This document shows positions 37,322 to 45,745 of a stretch of 64,000 nucleotides of DNA, in pieces (positions within the stretch are counted from its first letter, which is position 1; each line of letters opens with the position of its first letter). Source of the DNA: Priestia megaterium (lineage in GTDB: Bacteria; Bacillota; Bacilli; Bacillales; Bacillaceae_H); assembly GCF_023824195.1 (NCBI RefSeq), contig NZ_CP085448.1, positions 35,001 through 99,000 of the forward strand. The letters run 5' to 3'. The notes under the pieces were generated by a model, which saw only the letters and a list, made by a program, of their open reading frames with translations, made no database searches and was not told where the DNA came from. The position numbers and the translations under genes are program-made.

Positions 37322-37650
37322 AAATTTAGTTTAAATACCTAAAAACAGGCTCGTTTTCCTAGTTATAAGTCCATATCAAATCCTTAAATGAACATATAGT
37401 ATGTTGGAGAAAAGTCAAAGGAGAGATTACTTTGTATAACCATTATCAACCTGAAGTAAATCCTAACGATTTACAACATTTTCACCAATATGATTCTTTT
37501 TACAGACAACAACAGCCTCAATACCATCAACAGCCTTATCATCCTCCTTATCATCCTCGTCCTCCTCGCTGTCGTTGGGTTCAAGAATGTAGATGGGTTC
37601 GTCGTTGCTACCCACGAGATGGCTTCTACACTGATGGTTACGACTACTAA
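37322..37650 (+). repeat. Paralogous unit of 24688-25038
   Basis: Promoter region and gene are homologous to 24688-25038. The SigK-like -10 CATATAGTA lies at 37393-37401. Confidence 0.7.
37432..37650 (+). CDS. Tyr/Gln/His/Pro-rich protein with Cys-Arg-Trp motifs
   Basis: The protein has 72 residues. TTG at 37432 follows AAAGGAGAG by 8 bases. The N-terminus YNHYQPEVNPNDLQHFHQ leads to Gln/Tyr/Pro/His-rich low complexity, then PPRCRWVQECRWVRRCYP with three Cys, and DGFYTDGYDY. It is the intact partner of the pseudogene at 24829. Coat-like composition. Terminator function is given by the module that follows directly. Confidence 0.72.
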   Translation: MYNHYQPEVNPNDLQHFHQYDSFYRQQQPQYHQQPYHPPYHPRPPRCRWVQECRWVRRCYPRDGFYTDGYDY

Positions 37651-37730
37651 AAGAGAAAAAACTACTGATAGGTCCAGTAGTTTTTTTCTCTTTTTAGGCT
37701 GTATACCATATACAAATTTAGTTTACATAA
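37651..37730 (-). repeat. Array module (hairpin, palindrome and box)
   Basis: Hairpin AACTACTGA/CCAGTAGTT, GTATACCATATACA, and TTAGTTTACATAA. Last minus-oriented copy. The stretch 37731-38523 has only hairpins (e.g. 38440-38480) and no gene I can support. Confidence 0.75.
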
Positions 37731-38523
37731 TACCTCTTAAAAGAACCAAACAGAAAAAAAATCCCTTGTGCGACAAGGGATTTCAAAAGGGTCTCTATTA
37801 TGAATTATGCAGCTTTTTATCCATCCTTGATATGACTACATTTACCCGATACCCAAGTAGGAGGAGGGATAAAAAGTACACCTTTTATACGTATGCTTAA
37901 GGTTGTCCTATATTACCTTATTTATAAATTTGTTATACTATTATTCAGACTTTTCCGTTAATTTCAACATATAAATTCCCTAAAAGCTATCCGTCCTGCA
38001 ACGATGGGGTAGCTTTCTTTTTTGTTAACGATAATAAGTACTTTAACACTTTATAATAGATTTAAATATCTTGTCCGTAAAAGTATACCTTTACGGACTT
38101 TTATTTTTGATAAGAAATCTATCATTTTTATCGTTCGTTTAAGTTTGAAAATAAATTACGAACGTACTTTTTTATACTCAGAAGTTAAGTCGATTTTAAA
38201 TTATTCAATTCCTGAAAAAAATGTACAATAACATCTATTGTTTTTTCGGTCGTTTAAAAAGGTTTATTTATAGATTTAAATAGACACTTTATTATTAATT
38301 TCTTGTTATCTCAAAAGGTGTACCTTTTTGGAATGTTTATAATGGACAGTCCTTACCATAGACGAACCATACATAGTTAGATTCAATAACAATTCGTTCT
38401 TAGAATTGCAAGGGTCTTTTTATATTTTGTCTCGTTAAAAAAACAAAAAGCCTGAAGGCTAGTTAAGCCGCCTAAAGGCGGACTATTTTGCTTTTAAGCA
38501 GAAATGAATTTTTTATAAAGCTC

Positions 38524-38554
38524 TTGAGCTAGAGCGCACTCTAGGTATTATACT
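38524..38554 (+). promoter_or_regulatory. MerR-type promoter/operator for SDR gene
   Basis: TTGAGC (38524) and TATACT (38549) are separated by 19 bases instead of 17, the layout typical of MerR-activated promoters. The spacer holds the palindrome CTAGAG-cgca-CTCTAG (38529-38544). The MerR gene at 39434 lies 100 bases past the SDR stop. Confidence 0.75.
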
Positions 38555-38590
38555 GAGAAACATCTTAAGATTAGAAAGGATTGATCAGTA

Positions 38591-39334
38591 ATGTTAAATG
38601 TTGAAGAGAAGGTAGTTATTTTAACTGGAGCTTCAAGTGGAATCGGTGAAGCAACTGCTAAAGTACTTGCTAATAAAGGAGCTAAGGTTGTACTATCTGC
38701 AAGACGTGAGGACCGATTACGAAAACTCAAGTCAGAAATTGAAAATCGAGGTGGTACAGTCGAATATAAAGTAACAGACGTTACTTCTCAACAACAGTTA
38801 GAAGATCTTGCAAGTTTTACCCTAGATAACTTTGGACAAATTGATGTCCTGATTAACAATGCTGGTTTTATGCCCCTTTCTTATTTGCATGAAAAAAGAG
38901 TGACAGAATGGGAACAAATGATTGATGTAAATGTAAAAGGTGTCCTTTATGGTATTGCTGCGGTTCTCCCCTATATGAGAAGAAAAAAACAAGGGCATAT
39001 TATTAATGTTTCTTCTGTTGCAGGGCACATAGCTTTTCCGTCAAGTGCTGTCTATTCAGGTACGAAATTTGCTGTAAGGGCTATTACTGAAGGGCTGCGA
39101 CAGGAAGAAGTAGAAAATAATGTTCGTACAACAATTATTTCACCTGGGGCAGTGGATACAGAATTGGTAAATTGCATTTCTAATCAAGAAATTAAAAAAG
39201 GTATTGAAGAACAGATTAGGGAATTTGGACTTCCTGCGGAAGCAATTGCTAATTCGATTTTATATGCAATTTCTCAACCAGATAATATAGCTGTCAATGA
39301 AATAATTGTAAGACCAACTAAACAGGAAATATAA
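38591..39334 (+). CDS. Short-chain dehydrogenase/reductase
   Basis: The protein has 247 residues, the normal SDR length. AGAAAGGATTG precedes ATG. Cofactor motif TGASSGIGEAT (about residues 12-22), NNAG (about 89-92), catalytic Ser in NVSSVAGH (about 140) and YSGTKFA (YxxxK, about 154-158). The Arg in SARREDRL after the second strand suggests NADP(H). Substrate unknown; members of this branch are often annotated as YdfG/serine or aldehyde reductases. Control by the MerR protein at 39434 is likely. Confidence 0.9.
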   Translation: MLNVEEKVVILTGASSGIGEATAKVLANKGAKVVLSARREDRLRKLKSEIENRGGTVEYKVTDVTSQQQLEDLASFTLDNFGQIDVLINNAGFMPLSYLHEKRVTEWEQMIDVNVKGVLYGIAAVLPYMRRKKQGHIINVSSVAGHIAFPSSAVYSGTKFAVRAITEGLRQEEVENNVRTTIISPGAVDTELVNCISNQEIKKGIEEQIREFGLPAEAIANSILYAISQPDNIAVNEIIVRPTKQEI

Positions 39335-39433
39335 TAAAGAAAGATATTGATATTTGTGGCTCACTTTTTTGTAAGTGGGCCTTTATTCCATAGTTATATG
39401 TAATAAATAATAAAGAGACAGGAGGTATTAACT

Positions 39434-39847
39434 ATGAGCTATACAATTAGTCAGGTATCAGATCAAACAGGCTTATCAATTCATACTTTGCGATATTATG
39501 AAAAAGAAGGTATTACTCCGATTATTAAGCGAAATGAAAGTGGCAGACGTATTTATGAAGCTAAAGATATTGAATGGCTTAAATATATTTGCTGTTTCCG
39601 AGCAACGGGTATGACCATTGCTGATTTAAAAGAATTTGTAGCTCTTGTAATGCGGGGTGATGAAACAATTGATCAACGAATATCAATGCTTAAAAAACAA
39701 AATGAAAACATAAATTCAAAAATAAATCAATTGATGTCTTATCAAGCAATGATTGACCATAAAATTAACTGGTACAGCAAGGATATAGGTCATAGTAAAG
39801 TTTGTCCTAGAGAAGGAAGTATTGAGAATCGAATGAATTCAGAGTAA
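39434..39847 (+). CDS. MerR-family transcriptional regulator
   Basis: The protein has 137 residues. AGGAGG lies 7-8 bases before ATG. The N-terminal winged HTH (SYTISQVSDQTGLSIHTLRYYEKEG, by pattern) is followed by a dimer helix (SMLKKQNENINSKINQLMSYQA). The effector region has one Cys pair region (IGHSKVCP) but no metal motif, which fits the small-molecule-sensing AdhR-like MerR group that controls aldehyde or SDR genes. Downstream of its likely target. Confidence 0.88.
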   Translation: MSYTISQVSDQTGLSIHTLRYYEKEGITPIIKRNESGRRIYEAKDIEWLKYICCFRATGMTIADLKEFVALVMRGDETIDQRISMLKKQNENINSKINQLMSYQAMIDHKINWYSKDIGHSKVCPREGSIENRMNSE

Positions 39848-40061
39848 AAATATTAATTAAAATTATTTATTGTTTTTCCACTTTCATTCTTTTATCCTTC
39901 CATGAAAATTGTTACTTCGTTATAAAACCTGATATTACATCATTCTAGGTAGCATAAAGATAGATATAAGAAAAGCCCCCAAATTTATGAGGACTAATAG
40001 AATCTTTCTTGTATATCCTTTCAATTGGAAGGGATTCTCATTAACTTAAAAGTGATAATGT

Positions 40062-40400
40062 TTAATAGAATACTTCAATTAGGAATCCTTCAGGTGACTC
40101 TACATAAAAGGTATAACGATGTAATTGTTTTGGCGGTTCTACGTTAAATCCTCCTTCTTTCAATCTTTGATTGATTTTGTTTACCTCCTCTTCATTTTTC
40201 TGAGAGAATCCAATATGGAAACTTTTTGGATAATGGACTTCATTACCCTTCATTAAAGTAAGCACAAAATCATCATTATCCAACATTACTGCAAAGCCTT
40301 TTCCTTTGCTTGACTTACATGTTAAACCAAAATAGGTTTCCAAAAAAATCTGAGTAGCCGGTACGTCTGTAACAGTTAGATTGAGGTGATTAATTTTCAT
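40062..40400 (-). CDS. VOC (glyoxalase/bleomycin resistance-type) protein
   Basis: The protein has 112 residues. AAGAAAGGATC precedes ATG. It shows one VOC beta-alpha module pair: INHLNLTVTDVPATQIFLETYFGL at the start and FYVESPEGFLIEVFY at the end, with the conserved His and final Glu metal ligands. Ligand unknown. Converges on the MerR gene. Confidence 0.88.
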   Translation of the reverse strand: MKINHLNLTVTDVPATQIFLETYFGLTCKSSKGKGFAVMLDNDDFVLTLMKGNEVHYPKSFHIGFSQKNEEEVNKINQRLKEGGFNVEPPKQLHRYTFYVESPEGFLIEVFY

Positions 40401-40593
40401 TTTTTGATCCTTTCTTAAGTCAGTATATTAAACTGTTCTAATCAATAAACGTTTTATATTTACCTTATATTTTATATAAATATTTAATCTTTATTATCCA
40501 TCAAGAGATGTATCTTCTCAGTCGATTTTTACTACTAAAGTCTAAAAAATCATTTTCAATACTTTTAAGGTGCTTAATTTCGTTAGCAAAATA

Positions 40594-40632
40594 AAAAGCA
40601 ACCTCCGGTCGTCGGTAGAGGTTGCCTTTTGA
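40594..40632 (-). terminator. Terminator-like hairpin upstream of array
   Basis: AAAGCAACCTC pairs with GAGGTTGCCTTTT. Confidence 0.6.
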
Positions 40633-40869
40633 ACATCATCATTATGGAATTACATATTAACATTTTTTTCTAAAAAAAGCTATCTCTACGGGGATATTGC
40701 ATATGTATAAAATGTGCGCTTTTTATACATTCTCGTTTCCTTCAGCTGTCCGAAGAACGTAGTCATATCAACGATGTATAAAAAGCTGCATAAAGGAGAA
40801 ACAAGGCTCCATCGAGAACCCTTTTCCCAATAGGGGTTCTCTTTTTTATGTGTGTTCCGGAAAGAGGTA

Positions 40870-41045
40870 TTATGTCAACTAACTTTGTATAGGATATACA
40901 GTCTAAAAACAGAAAAAAACTACTGGACCTTATCAGTAGTTTTTTCTAACATAAAACGAATTACACCAAGTTGATACCTTGCGGCGTCTTATGTAGTTTG
41001 CTTAAAATATAGAATTTTACTCGTTATGGACAATTCACCTAAAAA
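40870..41045 (+). repeat. Composite array module (plus orientation resumes)
   Basis: GTCAACTAA at 40874, GTATAGGATATACAG, hairpin AACTACTGG/CAGTAGTT, CTTATGTAGTTTGCT, ACAATTCACCTAAAA. Long form with the AAACATTGGCTAAG terminator at 41130-41165. The block 40690-41045 resembles 5150-5480. Confidence 0.85.
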
Positions 41046-41228
41046 TATGTCAATGAATATAGCGTAGTTAGCATTTTTAGAGTCATCCGTCTTTCTAAAA
41101 ATAGACCTTCTTTCAAAATTTTAATCACTAAAAAACATTGGCTAAGCTTAAGTCAATGTTTTTTTATGTAGAAATATATATAACTCCCCAACACAGAATT
41201 AATTAATCCATGTTGAGGAGCTTTTTAA

Positions 41229-41402
41229 TTAATAGTGCTTTTTATTTTTACAGCAGCAATCATGTTTTTTATCTTTATCTTTATTTTTATTGTCTTTTTT
41301 ATAACAAGGATCGTCGTAATAATAGTAATAGCAGCATTTTTTATAATATTTCTTCTTATTTTTTGAGGAGTCAGAATCATAATCATTTTTCCAATAGCCC
41401 AT
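41229..41402 (-). CDS. Lys/Tyr/Cys/Asp-rich small protein
   Basis: The protein has 57 residues. ATG at 41402 follows AGAGGTGAATCTA. Composition is MGYWKNDYDSDSS, poly-Lys/Tyr/Cys (KKYYKKCCYYYYYDDPCYKK) and KKHDCCCKNKKHY. Related in type to 3666. A GGACAAGCATATGCTATATTG-like promoter region, with SigK-like CATATGCTA, is upstream at 41435-41456. Coat role inferred. Confidence 0.7.
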   Translation of the reverse strand: MGYWKNDYDSDSSKNKKKYYKKCCYYYYYDDPCYKKDNKNKDKDKKHDCCCKNKKHY

Positions 41403-41555
41403 TAGATTCACCTCTTTATAAAGATTTCGCCTTACAATATAGCATATGCTTGTCCTATTTAAATGGTGAAAAAATAAGGTCTTTTTGTATGTTTGTCTAT
41501 TTTAAAATTTTTTCAGTATATTTTATACACTTTAAAAAGAGAAAAAGCCACTTAC

Positions 41556-41635
41556 AGTATGTTAGCTAAGAATGCATACAGTTGAGTAGCTTGCTCAAAT
41601 GATAAAAAAGTATTCAATTTAGGCAAGTTACCTAA
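41556..41635 (+). repeat. Deleted module (hairpin lost)
   Basis: GTTAGCTAA, ATGCATACAG, then directly TTGAGTAGCTTGCTCAA and TAGGCAAGTTACCTAA; the terminator part is missing. Confidence 0.75.
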
Positions 41636-41777
41636 CAGAGAATGAAAACATATAGTGTAGTTAGAATGCTTTCAGCTCTGAATCCGTATCTTTTTGGCCT
41701 TCTTTTTACGCCTCCCTGATCTATAAATTCAAAAAGCTCTTAGAATAAATTATTCTAAGAGCTTTTCCGATAAAAAA

Positions 41778-41917
41778 CATTATGTTAACTAAACATGTAT
41801 ACGATATACAGCATAAAAAGAGAAAAAACTACTGGACATTATCAGTAGTTTTTTCATCCACCTACATACATTTGTTGTTAGGACGATGTTTGTGACATCT
41901 TGAATAGTGTGCTCAAA
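41778..41917 (+). repeat. Composite array module
   Basis: GTTAAC at 41784, GTATACGATATACAGC, hairpin, and CTTGAATAGTGTGCTCAA at 41899-41916. An AGCTCTTAGAAT hairpin precedes it. Confidence 0.88.
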
Positions 41918-42035
41918 TTATAGAATGTTATTCATTAGTTGTTATATGACAATGAATTACGTATTTCACAGGAGTAGTTAACGTGCATAAAATGAGATTG
42001 TGATATTCAACTATATTTGAAAGGATGTAATTATT

Positions 42036-42257
42036 ATGTATCCTCCTTACGCTACGTCATACTATCTCAAACAAGAAACGTTATCGAGGGTTAACCCATG
42101 GGTACAATATGGGTTAAATGAAGCTCAAAAAACATCGATTCCTCATGCTATGATGGAAGTAGCAGCTATTACTTATCTGATGGGTAAAGGATATGATCCA
42201 AGAACAGCACGTCAAATTGTCGAATCATGGGAAGTTAATGAAATGTTTTATCTGTGA
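42036..42257 (+). CDS. Unknown 73-residue protein
   Basis: GAAAGGATG precedes ATG. MYPPYATSYYLKQETLSRVNPW leads to helical NEAQKTSIPHAMMEVAAITYLMGKGYDPRTARQIVESWEV. The helix-turn-helix-like C-terminal half (GYDPRTARQIVESW) resembles a small helical bundle. No family recognised. Hairpin terminator at 42287-42313. Confidence 0.65.
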   Translation: MYPPYATSYYLKQETLSRVNPWVQYGLNEAQKTSIPHAMMEVAAITYLMGKGYDPRTARQIVESWEVNEMFYL

Positions 42258-42286
42258 TAAGTGAATAGATAAATGAATATGTTAAG

Positions 42287-42313
42287 AAGCTTGTTCAATT
42301 CAACAAGCTTCTT
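42287..42313 (+). terminator. Terminator of 42036 gene
   Basis: AGAAGCTTGTT pairs with AACAAGCTTCT. Confidence 0.7.
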
Positions 42314-42329
42314 GTTTCCTAGAATTTTG

Positions 42330-42478
42330 ATTATGTTAACTAATAATGTATACCATATACAGCTTAAAAAAGGAAAAAACCTACTGGACAGAGATCAGTA
42401 GGTTTTTTCTGTTTAGAGAAACGAATAAGGGTTCGAAAGTAGTCGATGCCTCCCGGCGTCTTGAGTAGTTTGCTCAAG
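42330..42478 (+). repeat. Composite array module
   Basis: GTTAAC at 42335, GTATACCATATACAGC, hairpin ACCTACTGG/CAGTAGGT, GATGCCTCCCGGCGTC, CTTGAGTAGTTTGCTCAA. Confidence 0.88.
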
Positions 42479-42488
42479 TTATAAAAAT

Positions 42489-43238
42489 TTACCCTAATTT
42501 GCGTTTAAATTCTTTACTGGCGAAGAAGTAAGCGATGACCATGATACCGACGCACCAGGCAAGTGCGATCCAGATATCGTTGCCAACAGACCCATTATAC
42601 AAGAGTGCACGAATCGTATTCACGATTGAAGTCACGGGCTGGTTCTCAGCAAATGCACGAACAATTTTAGGCATCGTTTCAGTGGGAACAAAGGCGGAAC
42701 TGATAAAAGGTAGGAAAATCAGTGGGTACGAGTAGCCTGTGGCCCCTTCCATAGATCTCGCTGTCAACCCTGGAATAACAGCCAGCCATGTTAGGGCTAG
42801 CGTAAACAGCCCGAGTATCCCGGCTACCGCCAGCCAATCCAGGATATCAGCGCTAGAACGAAAACCCATCAGGAGCGCAACGAGGATAACTACCACGATA
42901 GTAAGCGCATTAGAAACAAGGGATGTCAACACGTGAGCCCATAATACGGAAGAACGTTTAATAGGCATTGTAATGAAACGCGCCATCAGTCCACTTTTTA
43001 CATCCGTAAACAGTCGCACGGAAGTATAAGCGACGCCGGATGCGATAGCCATCAGCAAGATTCCCGGTAATAAATAATTGACGTAATTGTCTGTTCCTGT
43101 ATTTATGGCGCCACCAAATACGTAGACAAACAGTAACATCATCATAATCGGCGTAATTGCCACCGTAATAATCGTATCCGGACTGCGCATGATGTTGCGC
43201 ATCAAACGCTCTAGTAATACACCTGTTTTGTTTTTCAT
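42489..43238 (-). CDS. ABC-2 type permease (DrrB-like)
   Basis: The protein has 249 residues with six predicted membrane segments and the ABC-2 signature pattern around GYSYPLIFLPFISSAFVPTETMP. The gene follows the ATPase directly (stop/start adjacent, 43239/43238), so they are translationally linked. Half-transporter of an efflux pump, of the daunorubicin-exporter type by pattern. Its base composition is clearly more GC-rich than the array genes around it, which suggests recent acquisition. Confidence 0.9.
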   Translation of the reverse strand: MKNKTGVLLERLMRNIMRSPDTIITVAITPIMMMLLFVYVFGGAINTGTDNYVNYLLPGILLMAIASGVAYTSVRLFTDVKSGLMARFITMPIKRSSVLWAHVLTSLVSNALTIVVVILVALLMGFRSSADILDWLAVAGILGLFTLALTWLAVIPGLTARSMEGATGYSYPLIFLPFISSAFVPTETMPKIVRAFAENQPVTSIVNTIRALLYNGSVGNDIWIALAWCVGIMVIAYFFASKEFKRKLG

Positions 43239-44000
43239 TTAGCTCTCCTCCTTTTTGCCGATGATTGAGAGGAAGATTTCCTCCAATGTTGGCTGCTTCT
43301 CAATGTATTCCACTTTTGCTGGGGGGAACATCTCTTTGAGTTCGGTAAGAGTACCGGTCTTGATGATTTTTCCGCCATGTAGGATGGCTATACGGTCTGC
43401 CAATTGTTCAGCTTCCTCCAAATATTGAGTTGTGAGCAAGATGGTCGTACCGCCGCCAGCAAGCTCTTTGACGGTGTTCCAGACTTCAATCCGGGCTTCC
43501 GGATCAAGTCCTGTCGTGGGTTCGTCGAGAAAAATGACTGCTGGCGCCCCAATCAGACTCATAGCTATGTCAAGACGGCGCTTCATCCCGCCAGAATATT
43601 GATCCGCCCGGCGGTTGGCTGCGTCGGTCAGGCTGAATCTTGCAAGTAGATTGTCAGCTACTTGATAGGGATTAGATACCCCTCGCAACTTGGCGATCAT
43701 TATCAGGTTTTCTTTCCCAGTGAGCATGCCGTCTAAAGCTGCGAACTGCCCCGTTAGGCTGATGCTCTGGCGAACGTCAGCCGATTGACGCTGGACGTCA
43801 AAGCCGTAAATACTTACTTCGCCGTTATCGGCCTTCATCAGTGTTGAGAGAATGTTGACTGTCGTCGTCTTGCCTGCTCCATTTGAACCCAGCAGTGCGA
43901 AAATTTCACCACGATGCACCTCAAAATCTACTCCTTTTAAAACTTCTTTGTCTTTAAAAGATTTTTTTAACCCTTTTACAGAAATAGCTTCATTCTTCAT
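43239..44000 (-). CDS. ABC transporter ATP-binding protein (DrrA-like)
   Basis: The protein has 253 residues. AAGGAGG precedes ATG. Walker A GSNGAGKTT (about residues 38-46), signature YSGGMKRRLD (about 137-146), Walker B VIFLDEPTTGLD (about 157-168), H-loop replaced by Gln in LLTTQYLEEAE (normally His, but Gln is usual in the DrrA family). With the permease below it forms a drug or lipid exporter. Controlled together with padR (same conserved promoter region). Confidence 0.92.
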   Translation of the reverse strand: MKNEAISVKGLKKSFKDKEVLKGVDFEVHRGEIFALLGSNGAGKTTTVNILSTLMKADNGEVSIYGFDVQRQSADVRQSISLTGQFAALDGMLTGKENLIMIAKLRGVSNPYQVADNLLARFSLTDAANRRADQYSGGMKRRLDIAMSLIGAPAVIFLDEPTTGLDPEARIEVWNTVKELAGGGTTILLTTQYLEEAEQLADRIAILHGGKIIKTGTLTELKEMFPPAKVEYIEKQPTLEEIFLSIIGKKEES

Positions 44001-44102
44001 ACGTTTTTCCTCCTTATAAAAAGCTCCACAAGTCTGCTTACCAGAGCTGTAATTATCCAGCTGAGCGCCTTGCGGAGCTAGATTCCCTATACTCTACTAT
44101 TT

Positions 44103-44138
44103 AGTCTGACTTATAATCTGTATAACTTAGTACTGAGT
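44103..44138 (-). promoter_or_regulatory. Promoter/operator of the ABC genes, copy of padR promoter
   Basis: GTCTGACTTATAATCTGTAT and AACTTAGTACTGA on the plus strand match the segment at 44968-44999 almost base for base. A shared PadR operator is the likely reason. Confidence 0.6.
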
Positions 44139-44200
44139 TAAAAAAATAACTGAATAGCGAAAGTGACAATCCACATTTGTAACTAGCTATTCAGTCGGTA

Positions 44201-44554
44201 TTACTGATTGAATTTATTTTTCCCTAATCGTTCCATGATACTCTGATTCAAATCTTCACGATACTTGGCCATATAGGTCCTAGCATTTGCCACTAGTTCA
44301 TCAGCAAAGGAAGCCACGTCGTCCCCAGTGATTTCTAGCACTTGTCTACCTTCTGCAGCACCTGCTTCAAATAACTCAATTAATTCATACTGCATGTGTA
44401 ACATATCCATCCCGTTTCCAGATGAGAAATTCCACATGTAGTTTTGAATTTTCTTAAATACAAACTGGTAGTCCTTTGGCAGGTCTTCAACCCGTGCCAT
44501 CATCATTTTATACTCTTTTTTATCACCAATCATTTTTTTGAATATTTCTATCAT
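44201..44554 (-). CDS. DUF1048 protein
   Basis: The protein has 117 residues. AAAAGGAGG precedes ATG. All-helical: IEIFKKMIGDKKEYKMMMAR, then LPKDYQFVFKKIQNYMWNFSS, then ELIELFEAGAAEGRQVLEITG. DUF1048 proteins of this length are commonly encoded beside PadR regulators and DrrAB-type exporters; role unknown. Lies 71 bases after padR. Confidence 0.85.
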   Translation of the reverse strand: MIEIFKKMIGDKKEYKMMMARVEDLPKDYQFVFKKIQNYMWNFSSGNGMDMLHMQYELIELFEAGAAEGRQVLEITGDDVASFADELVANARTYMAKYREDLNQSIMERLGKNKFNQ

Positions 44555-44625
44555 GTCATTTTTCCTCCTTTTTTATAAAGCTTAATAAGATCCTCTAAAA
44601 ATATCCGATGTACTATCTTATGAAG

Positions 44626-44928
44626 CTAGTTTGACTTCAAGACGTTGATTTTTGATGATACAAAATCCCACCTTTTCCAAAACAACTCAAGTTCCTTACG
44701 CCCAGCCTCATTAAGTGAGTAAAACTTGCGGGGTGGGCCCATATCTGATGGTTTTTTTTCTATGTTCACCAGTTTTTTCTTTTCTAATCGTACGAGAATA
44801 GTGTAGACCGTTCCTTCTACGACCTCGGTAAACCCAAGCTCGTTCAGGCGGCGTGTAATCTCGTAGCCATAGGTTTCATGGCGGCTGATAATTTCTAACA
44901 CACAGCCTTCCAGCGAACCCTTCAGCAT
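44626..44928 (-). CDS. PadR-family transcriptional repressor
   Basis: At least 100 residues. The PadR winged helix fits throughout: GCVLEIISRHETYGYEITRRL, VVEGTVYTILVRLEKKKLV, PPRKFYSLNEAGRKELELFW. The start is odd: ATG at 44928 has no ribosome site, while AGGAGG (44955-44960) sits 8 bases before an ATC codon (44944-44946) that would add six residues in place of the usual ATG. CTG at 44950-44952 is another choice. PadR repressors bind their own promoter and that of the exporter. Confidence 0.87.
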   Translation of the reverse strand: MLKGSLEGCVLEIISRHETYGYEITRRLNELGFTEVVEGTVYTILVRLEKKKLVNIEKKPSDMGPPRKFYSLNEAGRKELELFWKRWDFVSSKINVLKSN

Positions 44929-44967
44929 TTCAGTTAAATTTTCGATGTTCAGAACCTCCTCTATTTT

Positions 44968-44999
44968 GTCTGACTTATATTCAGTATAACTTAGTACCG
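44968..44999 (-). promoter_or_regulatory. padR promoter/operator
   Basis: Same motif as 44103-44138. A third looser copy (TACTGAGTACCGGGTA) is at about 45070. Autoregulation is likely. Confidence 0.6.
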
Positions 45000-45232
45000 A
45001 AGCGAATTTTCACTTAATAACTTTTTGAAAATCATGCTATTAAGTAATACTTATTATATGTATATTGTATTACTGAGTACCGGGTATTACAACTATTTTT
45101 TAAAAAATATTTTTAAAGCCAGCTATCTCCATGGAATATAGCCAATTTTCTTTATAGAGACGTACTGTCAGAGAATATTTTCTCAGTACAAGAACAGATG
45201 GGTTGAAAATCTTATGAATACTGAGAAAATCC

Positions 45233-45363
45233 ATTATGTTAACTACATATGTATACGATATACAGCTTAAAAACAGAAATACCACCCCATGAGATTAAGG
45301 TAGTTTTCCTGTAACGCAATCATATTTTTTTGATTATTCAATTCATCTGGAGTAGTTTGTTCT
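45233..45363 (+). repeat. Composite array module
   Basis: GTTAAC at 45238, GTATACGATATACAGC, hairpin, GGAGTAGTTTGTTC. Confidence 0.85.
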
Positions 45364-45471
45364 AATCAATGCTCTTTATTCATGGCTAAAAACTATTTAT
45401 TACATATGTCCAAACTTCTTATCATATATTTTCAAAGGATTTTTCGCTTGGAGATGATGGGAGGCATTTAG

Positions 45472-45543
45472 ATGTATGAACATGATTTTATATTTAAGAC
45501 AGTATACGATTTAAACAGTAAGGAAATTAAATATGATAAATGA
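45472..45543 (+). other. Possible short frame behind a ribosome site
   Basis: GGGAGG lies 7 bases before ATG; 23 residues to a TGA, after which the same frame reads on for 19 more. Probably a broken small gene. Confidence 0.3.
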
Positions 45544-45614
45544 GTTTTTAGAAAAGAAAGAAAAACCTTAGTCAATATTCAAAATAATAAACTTTAACTT
45601 TTCCAACAAAGAAT

Positions 45615-45683
45615 GAATAGCGTATACAGCCTAAAAACAGAAAAAACTCTCGGGGGTCTGTCCTATGGTCAGTAGTTTTTTCA
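45615..45683 (+). repeat. Partial module
   Basis: GCGTATACAGCCTAAAAACAG and hairpin with T-run; the GTTAAC box is absent. It also serves as terminator region for 45746. Confidence 0.7.
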
Positions 45684-45745
45684 TAATATATATAAAATAA
45701 ATTATTAGGATAAAAAAAGCCAAGAAAACTTGGCTTAGAAAATTA

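Noticed and set aside
37490..37900. 136-codon frame overlapping 37432
   Set aside because: Wrong frame over the real gene and the following module.
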